A stretch of 64,000 bases of DNA from Ryuthela nishihirai (taxonomy: Eukaryota > Arthropoda > Arachnida > Araneae > Heptathelidae). Under the pieces are notes generated by a model, which was given only the letters and a program-made list of their open reading frames with translations, was not told where the DNA came from and did not search any database. Shown here piece by piece: positions 1-11,117 of the stretch. Within the stretch, counting starts at the first letter, position 1, and each line of letters opens with the position of its first letter. The position numbers were made by a program, and so were the translations under genes. The stretch covers positions 19,431,801 to 19,495,800 of the forward strand of contig JAWZYU010000019.1 in the NCBI GenBank assembly GCA_038380435.1, given 5' to 3'.

Positions 1-74
1 TACTAAGCATTTCATTGCTATTTAGCTGTGTAAATATGATGACAATTGGTGCAGATGAAAAAAAAATCTAGTCA

Positions 75-905
75 GGTGGGATCTGAAACTCATGACCTCC
101 TGGTTAGGGTTACCATATGTCCCCCAAAAGGAGGACAGTCCTCCTTTCTCACCTCATGTCCTCTCAGAATTTTGAAAATGCACGAAATGTCCTCCTTTAT
201 GTGTAAATTCATAACATGTTTCAAATTAAAATTAAAGCACTCGTTTTTTGTACTTTTCTAAATTTCTTGAACTCATGACTATAATAACATTTATTGTTAA
301 CCATGAAATAATTTATTGTAAGTGCAAATCATGAATGCTAAATTAACTCTACTGACATTGTAAAAGTTACTATTCTCTCTAATCTCAATATGTACAATTT
401 ACATGTCAGGAAAACTGAAAAAACTTTTACTTTCACCCACGTATAGATGGAACTGTGAAAGTTGATAGCAGGTTTTTTTTTTTGCAACATAAAAGACTAC
501 ATAATTAAGGAACTACTTGTAGGAGCCTTCTCATACAAGAGCATGCCTGCCAAAACTGAAATCATTGCTGACCACAACCTCAGTCAGAGTTTGAAGTAAC
601 AGAAAGTTTACCTTTTATGACAGTGCATAGTTACTAATCATTATGACAATTTAGGAGAAATAAACTTTGATTGCTTATGAAATAGGAATAAAAATCACCG
701 CACCATATATTTTATAGTATATTTAATGAGTATTGTTCCTTTTTTGACTAAACTATTAGTACTTGGCAAAAAACTTAGTACGAAAAAACTTATTTTATTT
801 CACAAAGAAAGCATGTCCTCCATTTCTAGCTCTTTTGTCCTCCTTTTATAACACTGGCATCGAGTAACCCTAGTCTGGTGGTTATGTGTTTGGATCTCAC
901 CTGGC
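75..905. mobile_element. hAT-like non-autonomous element bounded by imperfect inverted repeats
   Basis: The left side carries TAGGGTTACC near 103 and the right side carries GTAACCCTA near 860, in inverted orientation. The similarity continues outward for about 40 bp on each side: both flanks hold an AGGTG-GATC...AAAC block that resembles a tRNA B-box region. GGAGGACA/TCCTCC blocks lie just inside both ends, and a 10-bp-arm hairpin sits at 127-147. The interior is AT-rich and has no transposase. TIRs of the TAGGGTTAC type are common in hAT-like MITEs, but I could not fix an 8-bp TSD, so family and exact limits are uncertain. Confidence 0.35.
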
Positions 906-3015
906 TCAAAGCAATTTTTCCACTATACTCATTATCATAATACTTAAGGAGTTTGATAGTGATTAAATGTTAGTAAATCAATGAGGTACTGTGGATTAAT
1001 TTGTGTATGTTACTTTCACTTTGAGAAAAATTATATTCAGATTTTTATACAATTTGATATTGTGTTAAAGTCAAAATGCTGATTGTCTAATTTCACACCT
1101 TAAAAATTACTCTTATGAGATTTAATATCATTCAAAAATTTCTGTTTGGTAATCTCAATCATGTTACAAATTTGATATCAGTGGTTGATATTTTTAAGTA
1201 AATATTTTATTGAGTCCTGAATCCAATGTCTTAATTTCACCCAATGCAGATAATTTATTTTAAATTGTTAAATAAAGATAATTAAAGAAATTATTAATTT
1301 TCATTCATCTTTAATATCTGGAAAGCAATTTCCACAGGCTTTGAGCTATTAATTGAACACTGATCTTTTATAAAGCATGCTTTTTGATTTTTCATATTAC
1401 ACGAGTCTTTGGATTGTCCATCTGCTCGTGTACTTGGCTAGTCTGTAAGTACCTTAAAGTACCTAATGTTAAAAAGAAGGTTAAGAAATATCAAATTTGG
1501 AGGGAGGTAAAAATAGCTGGTTGTCATTTTCATCAGTTAGCATGAAGCCTTTTGGAAAGTAATGATACACTGTAATGGAAAAGTCTCCACAACATCATAG
1601 ACCCACCTTCAAATAATTATAGCCCAATAAATACAATGGTGGAAAACACTTTGGAATGGTGTGCTATTGTTTCAACCATTGTTTTTTAGACATAAAAACT
1701 GGTTAACTTTATTGTCAAATATTTTGCAATATTTTAGTGGAAATTTTATTGCATGCAAGCTGCAATAGCTATTTTCTGTTCCTTTAACTATATTCTGCTA
1801 CTGTACAGGGTCTACTAGATTTATTTCATTTTTATTTTAGTAATTTAACTTGTCTTTTGTGGCTAAATCTATGATCAAAGGGAATCTCTACCTGCACTCG
1901 TCATAGGTTTTTTCTTAATTTTGTGTTTAGTGTTACTTTCGAGTGATCTTTTGCCAATTCCACAACATTTTCACTTCCCACTATACTCTTATGGCTGAAC
2001 CCCTGAAGATAAATTATATTTTTGGTTGTCTTTAAATTTTTTTATCAATGTATCAAATACTTGTGGTGGATGCTTTTGTTTGGACAGCTATTCAGTATAT
2101 GATTTTCTTTCCAATCCATTTCATTGCTTCTGTTATACATGTACTTAGTGGGGGTTTGAAATTTATAATTTAATGTAGGAACATATACCACCAGTTTCTG
2201 GATGAAATGATCAACTGAAACTCATTAAACTATAAATAGGATTTTCTGAATATTATTTTTCCTTCATTACTTTAAATTGAGAACATTATAAGAAGAAAAT
2301 TTAAGTGTCAATCTTTGGTTTTTGTAAAAGCCATGGGAGATTTAGGAAGTTAATTTATTCCTTGATTTTCTTTAATATATATGCATATCTTGTGGCTTCT
2401 GCTGCCTTGCAAATGTAGGATTTTTAAATTTCTAATAGTGATTGCCAATGGGTGTTTGATATGCCTATGAACTAGCCTGGTCAACAGATCAATAAGGTGT
2501 TCTGTATCATTGGGGGATGTCAGTTTCTGCTTGGAGGGAGATGATTGACTATGTTATTAGAAACCTTGTACTGGTTCTGATACATATTTTCTTCTTCCAC
2601 GTTCTTTGTTAATAATTGGTTTTACACTGATAGTTAGTTCAAGTAATATTAAAATTTTAGTGTAAGAATATCAGATTATAAAGGAAAAATACCCTGTTGC
2701 TCTCAGCATTTGAAAGTATCTTCACTAGATATGGCAGTTAAAATATGCATAATAGTTAATGACTTAAATTTAAAAAACTCTGCAGAAGGTCAATATTAGA
2801 ATAATGTTTTTTTTTAAATATTTTCCATACATGTTAAGTATATGCTCTTTAGAAAATACCAAAACATTTTTTTCTGTTCTGTATATTTTGACAGAAAATA
2901 TGCAGAATTTTTCTAAAATAAATATTTCATGGGAAAATAGGACTGAATATATATATAAATTAAAAATCTATCTTAATTTTCTATATTCCTATAATATTCA
3001 TTTACTATTTAAAGA
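906..3015. other. AT-rich intergenic DNA, no gene seen
   Basis: All frames are broken by stops. There is no recognisable SINE, LINE, transposase or structured RNA. Poly-T/A runs and simple AT-rich sequence dominate. The short ORF at 2804-3034 is very Phe/Tyr/Ile/Lys rich, as expected from AT-rich DNA by chance. Confidence 0.6.
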
Positions 3016-3150
3016 AGCTTCGAGCCCTAGGTAAGGCATGATTGTTCGTGTTGTTTTTCTGCAGGGTTTCCGCCATCCTCACAGACCTATTATGGCGTAT
3101 AAACTTACAGGCTCATGTCAGACCTCTGTGGTAAGCAGCTGTTTGAAGAT
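3016..3150 (+). mobile_element. SINE-B, 5'-truncated, diverged
   Basis: It begins inside box B (CGAGCCCTAGGTAAGGCATG) and runs through the family body, the ATAAACTTACAGG hairpin and a mutated AAGCAGCTGTTTGA 3' palindrome. The tRNA-like box A half is missing. It is an older copy, as shown by several substitutions and the lost palindrome symmetry. Confidence 0.85.
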
Positions 3151-4405
3151 TTTTCATATTTTATTGTATATCAACATCTTAAACAGTAATGCGCATTCTG
3201 CAGAGTTGGTGAAAATTGAAATAATTGTTGCATATTCTACTAAAACTATGCTAATAAAATTTAATATGGGGATACTGTTTTGAGATTAACTTATTTTAAC
3301 TACTTCCCAGATCAATATTTTAAACAGCCATTGTTCATATTAAATATCCCAGTTTCCATAATTCTTTAATTTTTAATGAACATAGATTGAGATCTTTAAT
3401 TGATCTTCATTTAATTTTTTTTTCATAAAAGCTCATTTTTAAAAGTTACATAGCTTTGAAATTAGCTTTCCATTGACATAGCATGGAATTAGGTTTCATA
3501 ATCACTGAGTGTATATGGATATTTCAATGTGACCTTTACATTGTATGATACTCATTGTATTTTATATTTCTGTTGTATTTTGAATCTGTTCAAACCTTTT
3601 GACCACATGTATTTGGATGTTGCTTTCATGTTTCTTCAGAATTTTTTTTCTAATAAAGTTTATTATGATACCAAAAAGGATAAAAATTTCTATGTTATGT
3701 GAAGAAATCAGTTTTAATATGCATTAGGGTGAAAAGGTTTGGGAAAGCAGTTTTTCTTTTCTTTTTATCTAAAAGTCATAGTTGTCCTAGAAACAGTTTT
3801 TATTAATGTGATGCATTTTAAAAACAGCTTTCATATTAAACTATTAAAAAAAAATCAATATTTGTTCAACTGGGATGTATAAAATATCCTAAATTTTCCT
3901 TTTCAATTTAAATAGTATTGCACAATATTAAGTTCCTTCATATTGCTTAAAAATTCTCCCATATGATTGGTGAATTTTCCTGTTTTAATTGCACAGTTTT
4001 CTTAAAAATAAAGTAAACAATGATATGAAATATTTGTTTCATTGTAATGTGTATCCTATATATATTTGTTTTCTCAGATTGTAAATAAAAGTATTTTTTT
4101 AATGTGGAATTTGTTGGTTGTTTTTCTTAACATATGCAATATTGAAACATACTGTTTTCATTAAATAATGTTTCAGACCTCTTATATAAACATACATATT
4201 TGTGAAAAAAATAGATATCTGTGGTATTTTATAACAAATAGTTTTTTTTCTAAATATATTTCGCACTTCTAGATTCCTTTAAGAGTGAAAATTTAGTAGC
4301 TGGTCAATACATTAATCGATCGTTTGCAAAATTAGTTAAAAGTTTTGGAATTTCCGAACGTTTAAAGAGTGTTATTATCTAAATAATAATTTAAAGCTAT
4401 CTATA
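3151..4405. other. AT-rich intergenic DNA, no gene seen
   Basis: Long A/T runs, no open frames of note and no repeat family recognised. Confidence 0.55.
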
Positions 4406-4414
4406 TAATCGGAA

Positions 4415-4624
4415 GACGTCCCGTGGCCGAGTAGTTAGCGCGCTTGGCTACTGATCTACGGGACCTGGGTTCGAGCCCTGGGTAAGGCATGGATGTTCGT
4501 GTTGCTTTCTGCCGAGGTCCTGCCATCCTCTCAGAACTTCTACTGGGGCATATAAACTGACAGGCTCCTGTCAGACCTCTGTGGCAAGCAGCTGCTTGAG
4601 GGGTGTTTATTTTTTTTTTTAATG
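4415..4624 (+). mobile_element. SINE-B, full length, with TSD
   Basis: Full tRNA-derived SINE. The box A-like GTGGCCGAGTAGTTAGCGCG resembles class-II (Ser/Leu) tRNAs, and box B is GGGTTCGAGCCC. The family body follows, then the CTGACAGG-CTC-CTGTCAG hairpin, CAAGCAGCTGCTTG and a T-rich tail. Flanked by taatcggaa at 4406-4414 and 4625-4633. Boxes A and B imply RNA polymerase III transcription. It encodes no protein. Confidence 0.92.
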
Positions 4625-4905
4625 TAATCGGAAACGGTAATTAATGGGTTATCAATACTAATCAAAGCAAAAAAAATCTCTAAAAAAAATTAGAAAAAAA
4701 AAAAGGTGGGAAGCAATTTTTTTTTATTATATGAAAACAAATTATTTTAATGATGACGATTTATTAGCGAATATTCAAAATCTAAATGGGAAGTTCTATT
4801 AACAAGGATAAGCTATCTCTCAACCTATTCTGCCGGCAGTCCGGTCCAGTAATGCTGACGTCACAAATGAGTGGCACGGCCTTCTCCTCTAGGTGGTGTT
4901 GGCAG

Positions 4906-5024
4906 GGCGAAGAGTTTCGCAGAAATAAATCTCAACGCTGACCGAGCTGAGACCCGAACCTGGGAACTGCAGATTACGAACCTGGCTCGTACCGACTGGT
5001 CCCCCAACCACGCCCAGGATTTTT
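4906..5024 (-). mobile_element. SINE-A fragment (tRNA-like head), diverged
   Basis: Reverse strand of the SINE-A 5' part. It shows the AGATTTAT-type body block (read here as GAAATAAATCTCAACGCTGA), box B (CCCGAACCTGGGAAC read backwards) and a mutated box A near 5000. The remainder of the body is missing. Confidence 0.8.
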
Positions 5025-5126
5025 TTAAGAGTGACCGAGTGTCGCAAAGAGTCAACCCGAAGTTCTCTGTTTAAGATTTAATATGGTTTGTGGAGTTTTT
5101 GTTCATTTTAAGGTTTCTACTTTAAA

Positions 5127-5338
5127 AAAAAAATTTAATTTAAATACCCCCTCAAGCAGCTGCTTGCCACAGAGTCTGACAGGAGCCTGTCAGTTTATAT
5201 GCCACAAGTAGAAGATCTGAGAGGATGGCAGGACCTCAGCAGAAAACAACACTAACATCCATGCCTTACCCGGGGCTCGAACCCAGGTCCCGTATATCAG
5301 TAGCCAAGCGCGCTAACCACTCGGCCACGGGACGGCAA
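5127..5338 (-). mobile_element. SINE-B, full length, with TSD
   Basis: Complete copy on the minus strand, from an A-rich tail through CTCAAGCAGCTGCTTG to box A (GGCCACGGGACGG at its end). The TSD gtttctactttaaa lies at 5113-5126 and 5339-5352. Confidence 0.92.
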
Positions 5339-5451
5339 GTTTCTACTTTAAAGGTGTTTTATTAGTGCATGTCCAAACAAAAGAAATCTTCTTTTCTTGT
5401 GTTTACGGCAAAATGGCCGAATGTCTACAGAAACAGATGGATAGACAAAGT

Positions 5452-5837
5452 AGGTTGGGTTGTTTTACCTCTGAGCGGCACTTTTTTGCACACCATGGGC
5501 TAAATGGCCAGGTCACATGGACCCCGAAGGCTCAGAGAAGGTTGGGGGAGGGGACCCACTGCAACAGCTGTTAGGAGACAGATGGTAGCCTCCCGTCAGG
5601 GCCATCCAACGTGTTCTTTAACTTGCACAGGGTATGGCTCTCCCGCACACGGGGCCACGGCTTAACGTCCCATCCGACGGACGGCGGTCTTTCCAAGCCC
5701 ATCGGTGTCCCCTACTGACCGTGGGCAGGGCGGGGAATTTTGCGGAGATAAATCTCAACGCTGACTCAGCTGGGACTCGAACCTGGGAACTACAGATTAC
5801 GAGCCTGGCGTGCTACCGACTGAGCCACCCCCGCCCC
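5452..5837 (-). mobile_element. SINE-A, full length, with TSD
   Basis: Reference-quality copy of the longer SINE. Read on the minus strand, it starts GGGGCGGGGGTGGCTCAG, has box B GGTTCGAGTCC, and ends ..AGGTAAAACAACCCAA. The TSD gatagacaaagt is at 5440-5451 and 5838-5849. The ORFs at 5365-5574 and 5634-5885 are chance readings of it. Confidence 0.95.
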
Positions 5838-5849
5838 GATAGACAAAGT

Positions 5850-7160
5850 GAAAATATTAATTTGTTTAAAATAGAAAGAGCTTAAAATAAATCAATATAT
5901 ATATTTTAAGAGAATTTATTATCGCAATAATGTCCAATAACCTATTATATATGATATATTAATAAATAATTACACAATTTATTTAATTAATATTTTTATT
6001 TATTTTTTGAGTGGCAGAATGCTGCAAAAGAACCAACCGAAAATCCTCTGCATACGATATATTTTCTTTCAATTTTATCCTTAAGGGGATTGGAAGTGGG
6101 AGTTGGGATAAGTGGAGACGGGAGATTACCAAGCTGCTGATCTTAACATTCAGCAACACTATTGAAAATAAACTCCAGTGTGGATATCATACTGCTGTAA
6201 AAGGGTCTAAAACAGACCAAAAGGAATTTAAAACAAATCAATAGGGGTTGAGTTCAACGTCCTCGACCCTTCCTTTCTTGTTGGAGAGACCTCACCTTTT
6301 GAGTGTTATGCCGATATACAAGAAACTTTCGTCCTTGAAGAACCTCCCTCCTGTCTGGTGCCTACACCCTTCTTCTGTCTTACAAGGCAAAGAAGATACT
6401 TCTAGTGTTTGATGGGTTTCAGCGGGAGTCAGTTCTTCTCTTTCTGGTCCCTCCCTTTCTCTGATCCAGTTTCCTCCCCTTGCCAATAGAAAACGACCAG
6501 CTGGCTGCAATCTTTCCCTGGAGGCAAATGTCGGTTTCTACTCGAATATTTAGCTTCATCTGGTCTTCAATAAGACCGGTTTTTAACTCACATTCCCAGT
6601 GGGAGAACAATTTGCGTATCATTTCTAAATAAGTGATACAATTTATATGTGTTGAGTCGATCAAAGCTTTCTTTAGCAGATCTAAACGATAGAGATCAAC
6701 ATTGAAGCAGCTGAATGAAGAAAAAAACTGTCATTTTTGAATCTGTGGATTGGGGATCAGTTTTCATTTAATGGAAAATGAATGACGAAATAACGAATAA
6801 TATTACATATGCATGATTCGACAGAAGCACGATCTTTATCCTGCAAAATTAAAAAAATTAATAACTTCAAAGAGAAATTGCTACTGGCGATTATGAATTG
6901 ATTATTTTCAAGGAGAATAAAATTTATCATTTTCCGACTTAACTGTTTCAGCTGCGAAATAATTTAGTTATACTAATAACGTTTGGAGAGTAATATTATT
7001 GTTAATTGAGCCCAAATACACATCTTTAAAAAACATATTCCTTTATTAATTGTAATTTTTTTTCTATATGAATTTTTCAAATTTCTATTTTGCATCTTTA
7101 CATAAAAAATTGGTTTTAAAATCTATGCATAAAAAATGTAAAATTATATATTAAGCTGGC
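5850..7160. other. Unassigned intergenic DNA
   Basis: AT-rich except for about 6240-6680, which is more balanced and carries two overlapping minus-strand ORFs (6292-6510 and 6419-6664) without recognisable motifs. No repeat family recognised. Confidence 0.5.
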
Positions 7161-7174
7161 TATGTGCGATTGAA

Positions 7175-7568
7175 ACCGTCCCATGGCCGAGTGGTTAGCG
7201 CGCTTGGCTACTGATCTAAGGGACCTGGGTTCGAGCCCCGGTGTAAGGCATGGCGGTTTGTGTTGTTTTTCTGCTGAGGTCCTGCCATTCTCACAGACCT
7301 TCTACTATAGCATATAAACTGACAGGCTACTGTCAGACCTCTGTGGCAACATCCTCACAGACCTACTATGGCATATAAACTGACAGGCTACTGTCAGACC
7401 TTTGTGGCAACATCCTCACAGACCTACTATGGCATATAAACTGACAGGCTACTGTCAGACCTCTGTGGCAACATCCTCACAGACCTACTATGGCATATAA
7501 ACTGACAGGCTACTGTCAGACCTCTGTGGCAAGCAGCTGCTTGAGGAGGTATTTATTTTTTATTATTA
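7175..7568 (+). mobile_element. SINE-B with four-fold internal 61-bp tandem amplification
   Basis: A full SINE-B with box A at about 7185 and box B at 7230. The segment from the CATCCTCACAGACC block to GTGGCAA is present four times in tandem (starts near 7289, 7350, 7411 and 7472; period 61 bp). It then resumes normally into AAGCAGCTGCTTGAGG. The TSD tatgtgcgattgaa is at 7161-7174 and 7569-7582. The TSD encloses the whole expanded copy, so the amplification happened either before or after insertion within this unit. Confidence 0.93.
7289..7532 (+). repeat. 61-bp x 4 tandem repeat inside SINE-B
   Basis: Copies 2-4 are almost identical (one visible C/T difference), while copy 1 differs at a few positions. 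This suggests copies 2-4 arose recently from one template. Each unit carries the CTGACAGG...CTGTCAG inverted repeat. Confidence 0.9.
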
Positions 7569-7582
7569 TATGTGCGATTGAA

Positions 7583-8075
7583 CATCGCACATAGCCAGAA
7601 AATATTTCTGAGAGGGAGCGGGGTGAGAAAAATAAAAAAAATGAGATGGGAGATAAAATTTTAACTGAATCTTAAATTTTCAGTTCTCTTATCATCTTAA
7701 GTTTACGAGAGGAGGGCTTAAAATGCTTCCACCCTGACTGCGTTCCTTTATTGAACCCTGAACAGAATTTTTTATATTTTTTAAGTCAGCGATCGGCACC
7801 ATCGTTTCATTATTTTTTCCGGTGACAGTTTACAACGGACTACCATTCTATAGCAGACTTTAATGCGCTTTGTTGTAGATGAAAAACTGTGAAATTAAAA
7901 TCTAACTAAATAAAATTGCATAGAGTCATTGTCACAACCACTTTTTTCACCCTAATATTTGAGTTCAGGAGATTTATATTTTAGGAAATAACAATAAAAA
8001 TGTACTCAGCCTTTGACGGGGTGTGTGTTTGTGTGTGTGTGTGTGTGGGAGGGGGGTCCTCTATGGAACTGCTAA
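7583..8075. other. Unassigned DNA ending in a GT microsatellite
   Basis: No gene seen. A GT-rich microsatellite runs from about 8020 to 8047 and is followed by a G run. Confidence 0.6.
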
Positions 8076-8842
8076 GTTATTTATCCGTGAGCAGGGCCTT
8101 TGTGCACACTATTGATTAAGCAGCTAGGTCAACAACGATTCCAAAGGTTCAGAGAAAGTTAAGGAAGGGGGCCCAGTGGGCTTTTAGGTTGGTTGTTTTA
8201 CCTCTTAGCGGCACTTTTTTGCACACCATGGGCTAAATGGCCAGGTCACATGGACCCCGTAGGCTCAGAGAAGGTTGGGGAAGGGGGTTCATTGAAACAG
8301 CTGTTGGGAGACAGATGGTAGTCTCCTGTCAAGGCCATCAAGCGTGTTCTTTAAAGTGCACAGGGTTTGGCTCTCTCACACACGGGACCACGGTTTAACG
8401 TTCCATCCGACGGACGGGGGCCTTTACCAAGCCCATCAGTGTCCCCTACTGACCGTGGGCAGGGTGGGGAGTTTTGCGGAAATAAATCTCAACGCTGACC
8501 CAGCTGGGACTCGAACCTGGGAACTACAGATTACGAGCCTGGCGCGCTACCGACTGAGCCACCCCCGCCCCTAAACCCAGTGGGCAGCTGTTAGGAGACA
8601 GATGGAAGCTTTCTGTTCGTGGCCATCCAGCGTGTTCTTTAACGTGCACAGGGTATGGCTCTCCTCACACGGAACCATGGCTTAACGTCGGCTGCCTTTC
8701 CATGCTTAAAAGTGTTCCCTTTCTTACCGAGGTAGGGTGGGGATTTACGGAGATAAATCTCAGTGGTAATACAGTTGAAGCTGGAATCTGGGAACATCAA
8801 ATTATGAGCCTGGCGCTCTACCAACCGAAATAACCCCGCCCC
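8076..8842 (-). mobile_element. Old SINE-A split by a young SINE-A
   Basis: Diverged SINE-A. Its 3' part lies at 8076-8181 and its 5' part at 8576-8842. Landmarks are the degenerate tail (GTTATTTATCCGTGAGC), TTAACGTGCACAGGG, GATAAATCTCAG and a mutated head. It is interrupted after cccagtgggc by the full-length copy at 8182-8575. Confidence 0.85.
8182..8575 (-). mobile_element. SINE-A, young, nested in an older SINE-A
   Basis: Near-consensus copy. The TSD cccagtgggc (8172-8181 and 8576-8585) is itself SINE-A body sequence, which proves insertion into the older element in the same orientation. Confidence 0.92.
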
Positions 8843-8911
8843 ATTTCTACGGAAAGGCAGCAGAGATGACGATCCTTGATCTCCTTGCATATAGATCTCT
8901 TTGAAGCCTTC

Positions 8912-9692
8912 TGAGGGATAGGAGTTGTTAGCTCAGTGTAACATACCCTGGCTCATGATCATGATGCTCCCAAATGCAGTCTCAACTGCGCCTGCGTTAA
9001 AATTAATCTTCGATAACTCCCACATTGCCCTCGGTGAGAAAGAAAGCACGAATAAGCTTGGAGAGGCAACCGTCTGTCGAAGGCAACATTAAGCCATGTC
9101 ACTATCTGCAGAAGAGTCATACTCTGTGCACTCTGTATGGCACTGAAGGGAGTGGGGCGGGGTGGTTTAGTCGGTAGCGCGCCAGGCTCGTAATCTGTAG
9201 TTCCAAGGTTCGAGTCCCAGCTGGGTCAGCGTTGAGATTTATCTCCGCAAAATTCCCTGCCCTGCCCACGGTCAGTAGGGGACACCGATGGGCTTGGAAA
9301 GGCCGCCGTCCGTCGGATGGGACGTTAAGCCGTGGCTCCGTGTGCGGGAGAGCCATACCCTGTGCACGTTAAAGAACACGCTGGATGGCCCTGACGGGAG
9401 GCTACCATCTGTCTCCCAATAGCTGTTCCAGTGGGTCACCTCCCCCAACCTTCTCTGAGCCTTCGGGGTCCATGTGACCTGGCCATTTAGCCCATGGTGT
9501 GCAAAAAAGTGCCGCTCAGAGGTAAAACAACCCAACTCAACTGAAGGGAGTTAACCAGCCGTCTCCTAACAGTTGTCCAGTGGGTCGCCCTCCCTTAATC
9601 TTCTCTGAGCCTTTTTTGGTCTTGTGACCTGGCCATTTAGGAAATTGCGTGTACGAAAGTGCCGCTCAGAGATAAAATAACACAACAACAGG
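8912..9692 (+). mobile_element. Old SINE-A split by a young SINE-A
   Basis: Degenerate head at 8912-9000 (TTAGCTCAGTGTAACATA corresponds to box A), body to 9151, and the remainder at 9540-9692 ending in GATAAAATAACACAAC. Interrupted by the copy at 9154-9539. Confidence 0.8.
9154..9539 (+). mobile_element. SINE-A, full length, nested in an older SINE-A
   Basis: Near-consensus copy with a small head deletion (GGGGCGGGGTGGTTTAG). The TSD actgaagggagt is at 9142-9153 and 9540-9551. Confidence 0.93.
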
Positions 9693-9828
9693 TAACCTTT
9701 TAAATATACTCGAACAGAAAGAAAGTGCACAACACATACGTGAAAATTTTAAACACTCAACTCAAATTAAATTTTCTGAGCATAAATAATTTTAGAACAT
9801 ATTGTGTTTAGAGTACATATATAAATAC

Positions 9829-10028
9829 ACTCTTAATGGCCGAGTGGTTAGCTCCCTTGGCTGAGGATTAAAGAGACTCTGGATGGATTGGAAGGTATGG
9901 ATGTTTTCTTATCTTGTGTTCTCTTTCTGCTGAGGTCTCGCCATTCCCACAGACCTCTACGGCGCATTATACCGATAGGCAGGTTCTTGTCAGATATCTA
10001 TGGCAAGCAGCTGCTTGAGAGGTTATTT
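9829..10028 (+). mobile_element. SINE-B, diverged
   Basis: Box A (ATGGCCGAGTGGTTAGC) is clear and box B is mutated. The body carries small insertions, and the AAGCAGCTGCTTGAGAGG 3' end is intact. Confidence 0.85.
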
Positions 10029-10044
10029 TCTGTAAAAGTATAAA

Positions 10045-10740
10045 AATGATCTCCCACATCATCATCATCATCATCCTCAAACTGCCATGGGCTACGGAGG
10101 TCCAACCAGACTGTGCAATTTAGTTCTCCAAGCAAATCTATCCTGAGCTACATCTACTGCATCTGGCCACTGCACACCAATTCTAACAAGGTCCTGTTTG
10201 ACATTGTCTGCCCACCGCATCCTAGGTCTCCCCTTCTTTCTGAGGCCTTTAGGCACACTGTTCATAACCCTATTCGCCAATCTATAATTATCCATACGGG
10301 CAACATGGCCAAACCAGCGGAGTCTCTCTCTGCACAATATGCTGCTTAAAGGAGGTTGCAAACTCCTTTGCCTAACCTCATCATTAGTTACAAAGTTAAA
10401 CCACCTAATACCCAAGATACTGCGTAAGCATTTAGAATCAAAAGTATCTAGTTTCCTGTTATCATGTTTACAAAGTGTCCAAGTTTCACTACCATAACTA
10501 ACCCTAGAAAGAACCAAACTATTATACAGTCTAATTTTAGTCTTTAGGTGTATATGCCTATTTCTCCACACTCTCCATAGATTCTTAAAAGTCCCGGCAG
10601 CAATCCCTATTCGTCTGTTAATCTCATGCCGCACATCACCATTATCTGTTACATAGCTCCCAAGATAATTAAATGTGACACCTGCTCAAGACTGCAACCA
10701 TTCAGATTAACTGAATCACAGCCTGTCTGACCAATTTTCC
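10045..10740 (-). pseudogene. RTE-like non-LTR retrotransposon, C-terminal end of the reverse transcriptase polyprotein
   Basis: The minus-strand frame at 10092-10634 (180 codons) reads through the region after the RT palm. It shows IRLYNSLVLSRVSYGSETW, the SKCLRSILGI block and RLRWFGHVARM, and ends LHSLVGPP. RLRWFGHV-type motifs followed by a short microsatellite 3' end are typical of RTE-related LINEs. Here an ATC/TGA triplet run lies at about 10055-10075, just past the stop. Upstream homology continues to about 10740, but the frame is broken by a 1-base loss near 10670. There is no endonuclease or YADD core in this copy, so it is 5'-truncated and dead. The clade call is from motif memory and could be a neighbouring LINE clade. 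Confidence 0.85.
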
Positions 10741-10754
10741 TCCCACACACATAT

Positions 10755-10842
10755 TAAAAAAATAAATAAATACCCCCTCAAGCAGCTGCTTGCCACAGAG
10801 GTCTGACAGGAGCCTGTCAGTTTATATGCCATAGTAGAACTG
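10755..10842 (-). mobile_element. SINE-B, 5'-truncated
   Basis: Only the A-rich tail, the CAAGCAGCTGCTTG palindrome and the CTGACAGG hairpin block remain. It abuts the LINE fragment on its left. Confidence 0.85.
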
Positions 10843-11117
10843 CTGGTTTCTATTGCTCTGTGTAATATGAGTAGTAAATCCAAAGTGCTCCTCATGAAGT
10901 ATTCTTAAAGCCAGATGTGCACACCATTGTTTACAAAAAGTTGAGAAACTGCAAGAAGTGTGGAAAAAGTAATAGAGATCGAGTTAGAGTTCCAACTCGT
11001 GTCAGCATTGAGGTCATTACAGTTATTATTTAATCTATGGTTCCCTATCGCCAATGAGGAAAGATTATTCTGCCACTCAATCGTAAGTGCAAATATATTG
11101 CAAGGAAAAAAGTTAAG

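Noticed and set aside
4856..4863. Perfect CRE palindrome TGACGTCA
   Set aside because: An isolated 8-bp motif is expected by chance in 64 kb; no supporting promoter context.
5365..5885. ORFs reading GCFTSERHFFAHHGLNGQVTW-type or ALPHTGPRLNVPSDGRR-type peptides, recurring across the window
   Set aside because: They are translations of SINE-A in two frames. The same peptides recur at every copy on the matching strand and track the SINE boundaries.
7289..7532. CRISPR-like regular repeat array
   Set aside because: Units are directly adjacent with no unique spacers, and they are part of a SINE.
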